Positions 11,198-22,396 of a stretch of DNA of 64,000 nt are shown here, in pieces. The DNA lies in NCBI GenBank assembly GCA_037176845.1, contig JAYKXP010000059.1, positions 1 to 64,000 on the forward strand, read 5' to 3'. The notes under the pieces were generated by a model. The model saw only the letters and a program-made list of their open reading frames with translations, was not told where the DNA came from and searched no databases. This DNA comes from Paramarasmius palmivorus. Its lineage: Eukaryota > Basidiomycota > Agaricomycetes > Agaricales > Marasmiaceae. How positions within the stretch are numbered: the first letter of the stretch is position 1; the number at the start of each line of letters is the position of its first letter. A program made the translations under genes and the position numbers.

Positions 11198-11768
11198 CTA
11201 TGGGACAATTTCAGCGAAGATTCCAAAGAACATCAAGAGAGCAGTATTACTCACATCTATTAATATCGATTTAATTGCTCCAAATTGCGACCCGGTCGTA
11301 TCTAGCGAACCACCTTTCTTCTGCACCAACTGTATGAACCTCTCGAGCTTCGCCCTATCCATGTCATTCTCCTCCCAGAGACGCCGGTTCTCCTCTGTTC
11401 GTTCCAGTTGCTGAGGGCTACGATAACGCACGCCTCGAACAGACATGAAAATCCCTTCAACACATTCGATGAGTGGTCGGTTGACTCCAGGGTCTTTCGG
11501 TTTGTAGTGGACTGTGACGAGTGAGTAAAAGATGTGAACGATGAGATTGGGGAGGCTACGCACATCGGGCAACTGGTGTCATAAGCATCTCCTCCCGGCG
11601 TGTCAAACGGCGTCTCCAGCTCAAGTAGTTGCTAACGCACATTGCAAGCCGATCGCCGTCTCGCCTTTTCCATTTGACCTTCAGCGGTAGACTTTCGACA
11701 AACTCGATGAATTTATCGGGGGGCATGGTGTATCCACTGTAGACTGCGTAGGTATCGTATTTGCCCAT
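11198..11768 (-). CDS. orphan basidiomycete protein
   Basis: 172 residues, exons complement(11198..11511, 11564..11768). It begins MGKYDTYAVYSGYTMPPDKF and contains YLSWRRRLTRREEMLMTP. Exon 2 has a charged segment (RTEENRRLWEENDMDRAKLE) likely to be helical and a hydrophobic C-terminal stretch around SILIDVSNTALLMFFGIF. I recognise no domain. The GTGCGT..CACAG intron joins the frames cleanly as a Phe codon. It converges with the WRAP53-like gene (118 bp apart) and diverges from FEN1 over about 315 bp, so these two may share a promoter region. Confidence 0.7.
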
Positions 11769-12052
11769 GGTGAAGGAAGGTCATCAAGAAAGAACCTGAA
11801 ACACATAATGCCATTTACAACGGCTTTTTGTCGCGTTTGAAATTTTTAATCCGTATATCATCTCTTCGTTGGCTCTTTCTTTTCGTATCATTCTCTAAGA
11901 ATGGCGACGTGTAATTGCAGTACATACTTACTTTGAAGTTCATCGTTTACAGTAAACCGATAGATGGTCTACATCCACATTATTGATTCTGAACCAGGGT
12001 TCCTTGTTGGTCCCTTGGTAAGGCGGATGTGTGACAGAGAACGCGCTACGTC

Positions 12053-12058
12053 ACGCGT
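12053..12058 (+). promoter_or_regulatory. MluI cell-cycle box (MCB) upstream of FEN1
   Basis: ACGCGT 26 bp before the FEN1 ATG. MBF-type factors bind this site in yeasts and control S-phase genes, including the FEN1 orthologue RAD27. The position and gene class fit; binding is inferred. Confidence 0.5.
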
Positions 12059-12083
12059 TTCACACTCAAAAACTACTCTCGCC

Positions 12084-13866
12084 ATGGGTATCAAAGGTCT
12101 TACTGGGCTCATCTCTGAGCATGCCCCCAATGCTATCAAGGAACACGATATCAAAACCCTCTTCGGTCGCAAGGTCGCGATTGACGCCTCCATGTCCATA
12201 TACCAGTTCCTCATCGCTGTGCGGCAACGTGACGGTGAAATGCTCACCAACGATGCTGGTGAGACTACCAGTCATCTCATGGGATTCTTTTATCGAACTA
12301 TTCGAATTGTGGAGAACGGGATTAAGCCTGCGTATGTCTTCGATGGGAAGCCACCAGAATTGAAAAAGGGTGTCGTATGTGTTGACTTTCTGAGCCTACA
12401 AATTGAGCCTCATCCTCTTTTCGTTTAGCTTTCGAAACGTTTTGCTCGAAGAGAAGAGGCTAAAGAAGAAGGAGAGGAGGCCAAGGAAGTTGGGACTGCT
12501 GAAGATGTTGATAGGTTTTCACGGCGGACGGTTAAGGTCACGAAACAGCATAACGAAGAGTGTGTGAGGCTGCTAAAACTGATGGGCATTCCAGTCATTA
12601 TCGTACGTGGTTCTTTGACTGAGCTATCTTCACTCTAACCTGGACATGCTTTGCAGGCCCCTTCAGAAGCCGAAGCTCAGTGTGCTGAGCTGGCTCGTGG
12701 AGGAAAGGTTTACGCTGCAGGCTCAGAAGATATGGACACTCTCACCTTCAATGCACCCATTTTGTTTCGGCATCTTACGTTCTCTGAGGCAAAGAAGCAA
12801 CCTATAAGCGAAATCAATCTCAAGACTGCACTGGAAGGGTTAGACATGGACATGAGTCAGGCATGTACAAGCAAGCTTATCTCGACAAGTAGCTGATGTT
12901 CTACCTAGTTCATCGACTTGTGTATCCTCCTTGGGTGCGACTACTTGGAACCTATTAAAGGTGTTGGCCCAAAATCCGCACTGAAGCTGATCCGAGAACA
13001 CGGCGGTCTCAAAGGTGTAATTAAACATTTGCGCGCCAAGTAAGCCACATCTCTCGTAACTTTCATATCTGCACTCAACATGTTTGAACAGAGAGGCCGA
13101 AAAGGCCGCAGCAGTTGCAGCTGTCGCTTCTTCCGAATCGGAAGCGGAAGACGATGAAGCCGCACCGACATCCGATGTCGAGCGCCCCGACGAGGAAGAG
13201 CAAGACGGCGATGATGCTAAAGAAGACGAAGATGCTCAACTGAAGTCTGATGACGAGGAGGAGGAAAAGCCAAAGCCAAAGAAATCTAAGGGCAAGGAAA
13301 AGGCTTCGTCCAAGTCATCCTCGAAGGGCAAAGATAAGGAGAAGGCCAAGAAGGGGCCTGCAAAAGGAAAGGGCAAGGGCGGTGTACAGGTACCGGAAGA
13401 TTGGCCTTGGGAAGAGGCGAAGAAACTATTCGAGAAACCAGACGTGACTCCTGCAGATCAGGTTGAGGTGCGTATTCAGGTCTACAGCTCATGCTGCCCG
13501 AGCTGACACGCGTCTAGCTGGAATGGAACAATCCAGATATAGATGGCCTGGTGCAGTTCCTAGTGAACGAGAAAGGCTTCAACGAGGAGCGTGTTCGCAA
13601 GGGTGCGGAGAAGCTTCAGAAGTTCCTGAATGCGAAACAGCAGGGTCGTTTAGATGGATTCTTCACTGTGAAGCCTAAAGATAAGACGGAGCCAGCTAAG
13701 AAAGGAACATCGGCTAAAGGTGGCAAAAAGGGTGCCGCTGGAGCGAAAAGAAAGGTACGGTGTCCTCGAGGCCTGTCGTTAAGAACGTCACTGAACCATT
13801 TCTCAGGGCGACGATCAGGATGGAGGCAGCAAATCGAAGAAGGCGAAAACATCCGGGAAGAAATGA
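12084..13866 (+). CDS. FEN1: flap endonuclease 1
   Basis: 490 residues from seven exons: join(12084..12374, 12429..12602, 12657..12860, 12909..13039, 13092..13467, 13518..13754, 13807..13866). Structure-specific nuclease that removes 5' flaps in Okazaki maturation and long-patch repair. Metal ligands lie in [31 protein letters not shown] and [10 protein letters not shown], and the PCNA-binding PIP box is QGRLDGFF near the C terminus. It is about 110 residues longer than the animal enzyme because of an acidic then Lys/Ser-rich insert after the [11 protein letters not shown]2TH region and before [14 protein letters not shown]; similar inserts are known in other Agaricomycete FEN1 proteins. The third intron has a GC donor (CAG then GCATGT), forced by the conserved [12 protein letters not shown] joint. 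The C terminus is a basic nuclear tail. Confidence 0.96.
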
Positions 13867-14114
13867 TTCCTGACAATCATTCCTTCCGTCGTTCTTGTCT
13901 TAATTGTATGTCACTAGTTATTCGTTTCTCGTCTTTGCTTTGAATATATTGTACCATTCGTCGGAGAAACTGGGCCATCAGCCCTTTTTGTTTATCGATG
14001 ATCCAGCACCATCGGATCAGTTGCTTGGTATTCGGTAACTTGAAGTTGAACGCTGGTATTCACCATAAATAATGTCCTTGGAGATAGACTACATATCAAA
14101 ATCCTCATCACAAC

Positions 14115-15216
14115 TCATAGCTTCGATGGCAGTCTTCCCGGAACGCGTAGTCCTCCCGTCAGCTTGAAATTTTCGCCGTTTATGTAGGGGCATTCCAATA
14201 TCCACTTGACTGTCTGTGCAAACTCCTCCGCCTTTCCATATCGTCTAGGATACAAGACGGCGTCTCTGTGTAGCCCCTCGGTCACCTTTGGAGTGAATTG
14301 TCCTGAATGTCAATACATATATCAGTGCCTTCATTTCGCAAACTTCGAGAAAGGGACCTGACTTGTCATAGGCGTCGTGAATGGACCTGGTGCAAGGGTG
14401 ACAGTGCGAATGTTGTATCTCGCTAAATCCCTCGCCATCGGAAGGGTCATCGAGCGAATAGCACCTTTTGATGCTGCATAGGCTATTTGGCCGACAAGAC
14501 CTTCGTACTAAATAAAAATTTTCTCGGGTCAGCCATCGTTTCAGATTGAAGACGCACATCACTCACAGCAACTGTGCTTGATATCATGACTACCACTCCA
14601 CGCTCTGCGTCGGCGGTGTCCTCGGGCGGTACATGTATAAGATGGGGTACCAGTAACCGAGTAAGATGAAACGTTCCGTTGAGGTTTATCTACAGAAAAT
14701 AATGGTTCAATGCACGATCGTCAGGAGCAGAATATAATTGAAACATACGCCTATTACCCGGTTCCATAAGCGTTCTGAGTGGGGGACGCCATTGAGGTTG
14801 ATTAGCTATGGGTCGTTCATGTCAGCTCTACGCTGAATACCCTTCAACGAAAGTGCACTGACCACCTCTGCTTCTGCTACCCCAGCACCATTAATGAGGC
14901 CGCCTAGATGAGCACCAGTCTCTTTACTCCACGATACGACTTTCTCTACAGCGCTCTCGACCTCCTCCACCTTTAAGATATTCATCTCGACGAACAATAA
15001 ATGTGATCTGTCCGATGACCCATCCCGGGCAATTTCATCTAGACTTGGAGGTGTTTTCCTGTCAAGGATTGCTACATAGCCTTGAGCTGACAACAATTCT
15101 CGTACAGTGGCGAGACCGAGTCCTGAAGATCTAGATTACTTGTCAGCAACGAACAGGATAAGTCAATAGAACACTCACCCTCCAGAAACGACAAACGTGC
15201 GGTTTTCAATTTTCAT
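14115..15216 (-). CDS. short-chain dehydrogenase/reductase, HSD10-like (copy 1)
   Basis: 272 residues from six exons: complement(14115..14302, 14363..14507, 14567..14689, 14749..14805, 14863..15130, 15179..15216). Classical SDR fold: NAD-binding [14 protein letters not shown] after beta 2 (NAD preference), INGAG in place of NNAG, catalytic Ser in MISSTV and the YAASK tyrosine-lysine pair. It resembles 3-hydroxyacyl-CoA dehydrogenase type 2 (HSD17B10). Substrate unknown. It lies tail-first before its paralogue at 15979-16938, same strand. It has two introns (after VAEAEV and after NRVIG) that the paralogue lacks. Confidence 0.85.
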
Positions 15217-15978
15217 ACCGAGGGAGCGTTAAACGTCAAAATGGGATTCAGGAACTGTTTACGGGAGTGAGAGCGGCTTTTGTAGGACTAGTGGCTATGA
15301 ATTGGCGCTGGTGATGCTTCGTAACACCTCAAAAAGCCACAAGAGCGGCAGCGGATCTTCAAGTCGGAGACTGTGCTGGCAGAAGGAACACACGGAAAAG
15401 TGCAGTGAGGGATGTGTGAGAGTTGAAGGAGTAAATCGATAGTTTACATATGCACCATAATATTCATGGTCAGCTCCATGAGGGCGGAACGATCTCCGGG
15501 TGATATGCATTTGGGGAATATGGGCTGTCTAAGAGTGTGAAGGATGGGTTGAAATTTGCATTGAATGGAACCTGAGATCAAGGGAACCATGTCTCACGCG
15601 TCGGCGGGTAACATCCTCCGATGATGTGGTTGCCGGGGCATGTCGGTACGCAGGCACATTGCTGTGCAACATCAAGGTCTTGGGTTACCTCAACTCCAAA
15701 TCTTGCAGTGTGCATTGGACGAATTTTGGATTCGAACAGGCTATGGGCAGAGCATTGGAGCTGCAAACACCACAGAAGAAGGGACGAGAGGATCCGAACG
15801 AGAATTGTCGGCTACTCTTCGGGTCCATTAAGGGTTGTACTGACCCAACTATTATTTGGCAGATGGATAATCAGAATTACTATTCGAATCTTGCTGGTCG
15901 AACATGTGAGAGGATATGATCTGGACGTTACAATATAAATTTGCTGGCATCCTTCCAGCACCTAATATCGGGAGAAGG
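15217..15978. other. spacer between the two SDR genes
   Basis: About 760 bp holding the presumed promoter of SDR copy 1 and the 3' flank of SDR copy 2. The open frames on the plus strand have no recognisable product. Confidence 0.4.
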
Positions 15979-16938
15979 TTAGCTCCATAATGATAATGAC
16001 AGGGCTGCAGCCTGCGCACCACTCAGTCTGACGGTCTCCCCGTTCAGGTAGCCGCACTCCAGGATCCACTTCACAGTCTGGGCAAATTCTTGGGGCTCAC
16101 CAAAGCGCTTCGGGAACACTACATCGTTCTCCAGACTACGGCGGACTCGATCAGACATATTTTTTGTCATACTGTGGGAAGGAGATATCTTGAGTGAAGC
16201 CATTGGCCGAAGAAATCCTATCAATCTCCTCACCTGCTCGAAAAAGCCGATGGCGCGATGGTCATGACACGAATACGGTGTCGGCCCAAGTCTCGAGCGA
16301 GCGGTAAAGTCATCGAACGAATTGCTCCTTTAGATGCAGAATACGCGACTTGACCGGGTTGCCCTTCGTACTAGTCCATCCTGGATCAGCATTTCGTTAA
16401 ACGATACGTCAGAAACGCCAACTCACAGCGGCTGAACTGGAAACGAATATTATAACCCCTCTTTCTCCATCTTTCCCCGGTTCTGGTTCAACGTGAACAA
16501 GATGTTTCAACACAAGTCTAGTCAAATTGAAGCTGCCAGTGAGGTTCACGGCCAAAACGAAGTCCCATAAGTCAAGGGAATGTGGCTGATTATGTGCGTC
16601 AATCATTTTGGCAGCAACTCCAACGCCCGCACTATTAATGACGCCTGCAAGTGCTGCTCCGGTCTCCTTGGCCCAGGCCACGGTCTCTTCAACGGCTTTC
16701 TCTATCTCATCAACTTTGGTAATATCGACCTGGAAGAACCTAATTTGAGAGGATGCAAGGTCCGGTGGAGGAGGTGACCGATCCAGAATGGATACAAAAG
16801 CCTTTGCTTCAACGAGATACTGAACTGTCGCGAGGCCTAGGCCCGATGAGCTAGACAATTATTTGAATTGGGCCCAAAGTAAGATATAATAGCGACTCAC
16901 CCACCAGAAACCACGAATGTTCTGTTCTCCACCTTCAT
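15979..16938 (-). CDS. short-chain dehydrogenase/reductase, HSD10-like (copy 2)
   Basis: 263 residues from four exons: complement(15979..16171, 16234..16370, 16427..16850, 16901..16938). Same architecture as copy 1: [32 protein letters not shown] and YSASK, then a C-terminal cap with [17 protein letters not shown]. The first intron falls at the same place (within GGSSG) in both copies, and the YEG junction intron is also shared, which shows that they are paralogues. The long second exon of copy 2 corresponds to three exons of copy 1. Its ATG is only 202 bp from the divergent glutaredoxin gene, so the two probably share a promoter. Confidence 0.85.
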
Positions 16939-17140
16939 GTCGTTGAGGTCGTCGTTGCAGTCCAAGTTTGGGAAGACCGGCAACTCGGCGACTGCTTCGA
17001 TAGCCGGGTCTCGAGAATTTCTCGCGCTGTGATTGGGTAATGGGAAAAATGCTGACCGAGGAGCTTTCTCATCACTGACCGTGACACACGATGTCCAACT
17101 CTTCTCCCAGCTCTCTCCGTCTTCCTCCACATCGTCCAGA

Positions 17141-17747
17141 ATGTTCAGCCTAGCACTTAGAACGTCGGTGAGTACATGCGTGTCTGAGACTGTTACTCCG
17201 ATGCTCATGTAGACCATCAGTTAAACACTGTTCGACCAAACCTTCTCGGTGCGAGCTCGTTAATAGCTCGTCGTTTCCTGTCGCAAGAAAACCGCGCCAA
17301 AATCCAACAAGCAATCGAAGCAAAGCCTGTTGTGCTTTTTATGAAGGGCACACCTGATGTTCCGCAATGCGGTTTCTCAAGAGCGGCGGTCCAGGTGCTA
17401 GACCTGGAAGGTGTTGACGTTTCAAAGATGCAGACGTACAACGTACTGGAAGATTCACAGTTACGGGAGGATATTAAGGCGTTCTCGTGAGTAAAACATA
17501 GAACTATGCTCGTGCCGTTCTAATAGTGTCGTGCAACGCAGGGAATGGCCAACGATACCGCAGCTCTACGTCAACGGAGAATTCGTTGGAGGATGTGATA
17601 TTCTTCTGTCAAGTGAGTGACAATTTCCTGAGGTGTTTTACATGCTGAACATGCCAAATCCATTCAGTGCATCAATCCGGAGAACTCGCAAAGTTGCTCG
17701 AAGAAAACAAAGTCGTTGCACCTGAAGAACAAGCCACGTCGTCATAA
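17141..17747 (+). CDS. GRX5: mitochondrial monothiol glutaredoxin (Grx5 type)
   Basis: 147 residues, join(17141..17167, 17221..17486, 17542..17612, 17668..17747). The active site is CGFS within [14 protein letters not shown], with the glutathione-binding [19 protein letters not shown] downstream. This is the class that carries Fe-S clusters in the mitochondrial ISC pathway. The start is set by a nine-codon first exon (MFSLALRTS): the frame leading into [10 protein letters not shown] has no ATG before an upstream stop, and the GTGAGT..ATCAG intron supplies it. The resulting N terminus (Arg and Ser rich, no acids for about 30 residues) looks like a mitochondrial presequence. The C terminus ends APEEQATSS. 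Confidence 0.9.
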
Positions 17748-17847
17748 CGGAACTATCGTTTCCCCAAGAAGATGCCAGTCATGTACCGAGTATATACTTA
17801 TACAATGTTACACTATTGCTGTTACGCTCCCTTTCGTTTGATCGCGT

Positions 17848-19327
17848 TTACGCTAATGCAGGCATCGCCTTCCTCCTTGCTTCCTTACCTTCCTCAGGCG
17901 TAGCCAACACAAAGTTCTGTTCAAGTTCCATATGCGGGAGCTCTTTCTTGAACCCACGAGCAAGAGTCTTGGAAGTATCATCCACGGGTTTCAAGTCCTA
18001 GCGAGCACATGTAAACAAGGCAGTTGGAAGTTGTTTGAGGAATACAACATACCACAATCAAAGAGGTTCGCACACCAAAAACGGCGTCACTATACAGGTA
18101 TGGATCACCCCGTGGATAAACTGCAGTAATCAGTTTCTCGAAGCCTGGTGCCTAAGCAGCGGTGTGTGAGTTCTGGACCAGAAGGAATGGCTTTTCCTCA
18201 CCTGGATCATGAAATGCAAATGAGCCGGCCTGTATACGTGTCTTCCCAATGCTGACACCATCTTTCCTATGGGACCGTCACTTGGGATAGGATAGGACAC
18301 GGGTCTAGTCTGCGTATTAGACCGCGATCGTGGAGTGTTTACGATAATGGGACATACACCACAGCACGATAAGAGTAAGACCCGTCTTCTGCCGTTTTCA
18401 ATCGACCCCGACATTCTGGTCCTTCCCTGTTGGCGTACTGTGAAGGAAATCAATTAACTCCCAGCAGGCCAAGATGCGAAGCGAGCGCTCTCACCTGAGT
18501 ATCATACATCCCAAATCCGTCGGTCTCCCACGTATCAATTACAGCACCTGCGATTGGATTTCCTTTGGTATCCGTTATTTTTCCGTGGACGAACAGGTAG
18601 TCTCCTTTGCCTTCTGAGGCGATCGAGTCTCCAGAGTCGACTGTGGAGATACAAAACGGGTTGGTAAGTTTGTTTGATGAAGATGGGAAATAGATGCACC
18701 ATCGTGAGCGTCCTCAGTGAAAAACGGACCGAGAACGGTACCCTCAGTAGCACCCGGGGGCTTTGCATTGTTCATGGAGTCGATGAGGGTCGATAAGCCA
18801 AGGGTGTCGGAGAGGAGTATAAATTCTATCGGAAGGAGCGAATGAGCGAGGTAATAGAAATACGGTGCTACCAGTACGTACCCTGACGAATATCCGAACA
18901 CATCTTTCCGGTTTCAGTGAGGAACTGAATCGCAGTCCTGCAGCGAATGTGAGCGCTAGCCTAGCTTCGAAAACGTCCACTCACATCCACTCTTCAGTGG
19001 TAATCGAGGTTTCACGAGCAAAATCATGAAGATGTTGAACCTAACAACTTATATTCAGCAACCCAATCACCAAGTAACGCAGTCCCACTCACCAGATTCT
19101 TCATGATGAACTTCAACCTCTCATCCTTGCCTTTAACGTATCGTCAGTTATCCCATCCACAGAGACCACAATGAGACCATACAATTTGAATTGATCTCGT
19201 GCACGTTCTGTGTAATGCTCTCGGCAGACATATCCATCAACTTGGGGAGCTTCGAAAGGTCGATTCCATGTTCTGCGGCACGTTTGTTGGCGGCGAGGAT
19301 GCTGGCTTCAAATTCGGCGGAGGCCAT
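17848..19327 (-). CDS. intradiol ring-cleavage dioxygenase (hydroxyquinol 1,2-dioxygenase type)
   Basis: 332 residues from ten exons: complement(17848..17997, 18053..18151, 18202..18304, 18358..18437, 18495..18640, 18700..18825, 18882..18937, 18985..19040, 19093..19130, 19183..19327). Non-haem Fe(III) enzyme that opens hydroxyquinol or catechol between the two hydroxyls. Iron ligands are recognisable: Tyr in FGMYDTQYANREG, Tyr in DGSYSYRAV, and the two His in RPAHLHFM. The N-terminal helical dimerisation domain includes [21 protein letters not shown] and LGPFFTEDA marks the start of the catalytic barrel. It is cytosolic, with no signal peptide. In white- and brown-rot fungi hydroxyquinol is the hub of lignin-aromatic turnover, which would fit the other detoxification genes in this window. 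Confidence 0.9.
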
Positions 19328-20009
19328 AGTGCTAGTGATGATGGTGGTGGTTGTGAGGAGAGGATTTAAAGAGTTAGATGCTCCGACTCGGCGTCGGATA
19401 CGAAGGATCGTGGCATATATGAAGAACGGTGTTTAGCAAGCAGAACAGGCTTGTGACGGGTCCAGTGGGAAGGGAGAACCCAAACTAGGTTGGGATCACG
19501 TTGCCCGTACATCCGGGCTTTTCCATCGGACGCCGCGACGCGTCAACGCGACTTGGGGCTCCTTAGTTGAAACATGGAACATTGTACTGGTGATAGCAAT
19601 GAAAGATCGAATTCAAGGCGAATAGTGTAGAAGGTTGCGTGGTGCACGCGTCAAATAATTTTCAGGACAGCTAAGAAGTCAACGTCTCAACGTTCAACGA
19701 CGAGTGGATTTACTCAATACTACCCCTCTTCGTACCATACAATTCAAGAAGCATTCGTGACCGATAGTAAACCGGATCTTTCAATATGTAAGATGCCCAA
19801 GACGACTGACAAATAAGCTTCTTATATGAGTAAAGTGTACATGCCATGGCTTTGTCAATAAAAGGCGAAGGAACAAATAAGAGCTGTTGAGAAAGGGTCT
19901 CATCGATAGATACATAGAGGAAATCGGATTAAAGAGAGGAGTCTGTGGTCGTGACTGTCAGCACCGTCAGCACCTGCGTACAATAGGGCACCAAAAACGC
20001 ACATATCCA
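19328..20009. other. spacer, no gene seen
   Basis: Contains the promoter of the dioxygenase gene and the 3' flank of the next minus-strand gene. No frame with family motifs. Confidence 0.4.
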
Positions 20010-20669
20010 TCAGTCCCGAGGAGCCCACTGGCCCTTACCATTCGGGCCCTTGAACTCGACAGTAGCACTCGTCCTTCCAGTCATGTCGACCTCAAGGCCC
20101 GGCTCGTTCTCCTGAAAAATCATTGAGCTAGTCTGATACTCCGTGGTGAACCACACTTTGACTCTGTTCACCGGAGTCAAAAAAGCAGTGCCGGCGACTT
20201 CAGTAGGCGAGTTGAAAATAGGTAGAAACTGGTTTCCAAGTTTCGAGCTGACACCAATGTGAATCGAGCCGTAGTTGTTTTCGACTCTGAAGCTTCCACT
20301 GTCGTTGGGTGTACCTCCAGCGCTTCCCATTACACCGGTTGTGTCCAAAATGCACTTTTGGCCAAATTTGATAGGCTCGAAATTTGTGGCGTTTTCAACG
20401 AGCAGCCCAACCTAAGCGTTTCGTAAGAGGTCAGGCTGATCCCGAATAAAGCATGGCCACTCGTTCTTTACCTCGTATGTGTTTGCACCGAACACCTCGT
20501 ATTCCTCTTTCCATTGGAATCGATTGTTCTGAAGGTACAGCATGTCGCCCTTCCAGACTACGGTGTAAGTGTCATTGAACATCTTGGCGATGCACAAATT
20601 GTAGCCTAAATCCTTCATGAGCTGTAGCTGATTGGTGTCGATGAAGACGTTGAGAGTGTACGTGGCCAT
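20010..20669 (-). CDS. orphan small protein, MATYTL family (intact copy)
   Basis: 199 residues, exons complement(20010..20411, 20472..20669). Family not recognised. N-terminal part: MATYTLNVFIDTNQLQLMKD then YNLCIAKMFNDTYTVVWKGD, ending at an intron after NTYEV. Second part: GLLVENATNFEPIKFGQK, FRVENNYGSIHIGVSS, PTEVAGTAFLTPVNRVKVWF, MIFQENEPGLEVDMTGRTSA. It looks like an all-beta cytosolic protein without a signal peptide. A TATAAAA box lies 116-122 bp upstream. It diverges from a paralogue at 22397-23068 that shares the exon lengths (198 nt first exon) but carries a frameshift. Confidence 0.8.
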
Positions 20670-20784
20670 TGCGTCAACTGTCGCAGAGAGTGAGCTTGAC
20701 ACATAGCACAAGTAATAGGCACTGACCAGTAGATGTCACTAGAGATAGATGTTTGGGTATGGTGAAGGAGCATGCAACGAACGC

Positions 20785-20791
20785 TTTTATA
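20785..20791 (-). promoter_or_regulatory. TATA box of the MATYTL gene
   Basis: TATAAAA on the minus strand, 116-122 bp before the ATG at 20669. Confidence 0.5.
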
Positions 20792-22396
20792 AGGTGCTAC
20801 AGCTAGCCTTCTAGCCAGCTGCTTCACCTCCAATTTCCTAGACACTTGTCCCTTCGGATTTCTCCTATACGAGGCGTAGGAAACACAGCCCTTCGCATAT
20901 TCGACCAGCCGATTTCTGTACAGAAGTCAGTACCCATCGAATGCATTTGAGAAAGGTTGATATGCACGGAGTTTGTCTATCACCGGACGACTATCCAGAA
21001 AAGGTTCGCACTTTTCACGATCGACACCCATGATATTGATTTTGAAACAGGTTTCTTTTTGCCATTGACATGTCCTACACCCGAGATCAACGAAAATGTA
21101 TGGTCTGGTGAAGTTGCGCAATAGATGTGGTGCCAATGTGGTACAGAAGAAAGCTATCGCCAAGGTTCGTTGAACCCTTCTGGTGACATTTCAGGGCAGC
21201 TAATGTCTAACAGAATCCAGCCGTGAACACAGGAGCGCTGAGGCCGCTGAACGCGGTACAATCAGTCCCTTGCACTAAGCAAATGTTGACATGGAACTCA
21301 CTCCGTAAGAAGATACGTCCCCATGATCGCCACGTTCTACTATGAACCACCTTTCCTTGTGACCATTGACCAATTCAGCTACTTTGAAGTATCTGTTTGA
21401 ATTGCTGTGACCCCCTTGAGCCAGGGAGATGGGAGTGAAAGGCTGGGATGATGGAAGTTCGGGACAAGAGTTGTCACCGCGCCGCGCGTCAAGATTTCTC
21501 CTTCAATCCACCACCTCTTGCATGAATCGTATGCGCAAATCCCCTGCAAATCCAACTGAAGGCGTTCTATCGTTCAAGACATTGGGTTCCGAATAGGTTC
21601 GCTGGTACATATTTTGCAGCTCTCGAGACTGTTCGCCAATTTTACCGCGATGTAGTGGGTGAGTTCGACTCCTTAGTCCAGCGCTCAGTGTACATATTCT
21701 GATAGGTTGTCAGGATTTTCGGAGGTTTTACCACTGCCAGTCAACGCCATCTTCTGGGTCCGATATGTGCTGCTAAACTCGTTCTCGCTCATTTGTCAAA
21801 TTCAAGAGACGCAAGAGGCGGTATGCGCTTGTCACGGAGGATACAGTTGAATCTCGGTATGCCCTCCCTCTTTTGGTACTTTACTGCATCTTCAGTGGCT
21901 GACGCCTCAGGGACATCTTCTAGAATTCATCAGCTACCCACAAGCACAGCGCCTTGCAGAATAAGCTCATGAATTGCATTCAAATCTCAATTTTGAGCCC
22001 GGAGGTTCACGAACGCCTACGACCTCATTCTGTCCGCTAGGGGTTTTCCCTATGCTTGAAGTTGAAGATGAAACTGTTCTAGCTTGGCGGTAGTTGACAT
22101 AGCTGAGCCTTCCGGCACCTGATACCAGCGGCGACAAGGAACTTTGTCAAAGTTGGGCAGGCCGTGTCACACGGGCTATAGTTCGAAACTATGGACAAGG
22201 GACCAAGATTGGCATATTTCGAGTTGGTGAGGACCGTCTCTAGGTGAAACCTCGCAGGTTTGCGGCTTAAAAGAGCGACCTCGAAAGTCGAACTTAACCC
22301 AACCCAGTCTTCCATTCCAAGCTCCCAGTTATCCATCCAAGGCGCGTTCTACTTCTATTTGTCGCATGGCATTAAGAACTCACATGTCAAATAGCA
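20792..22396. other. long divergent spacer between the two MATYTL paralogues
   Basis: 1.6 kb without a recognisable gene. Only short open frames occur and none carries known motifs. Confidence 0.4.

Noticed and set aside
21480..22060. Possible short exons in the spacer between the MATYTL genes
   Set aside because: GT/AG pairs can be found but the joined frames are short and show no recognisable protein.
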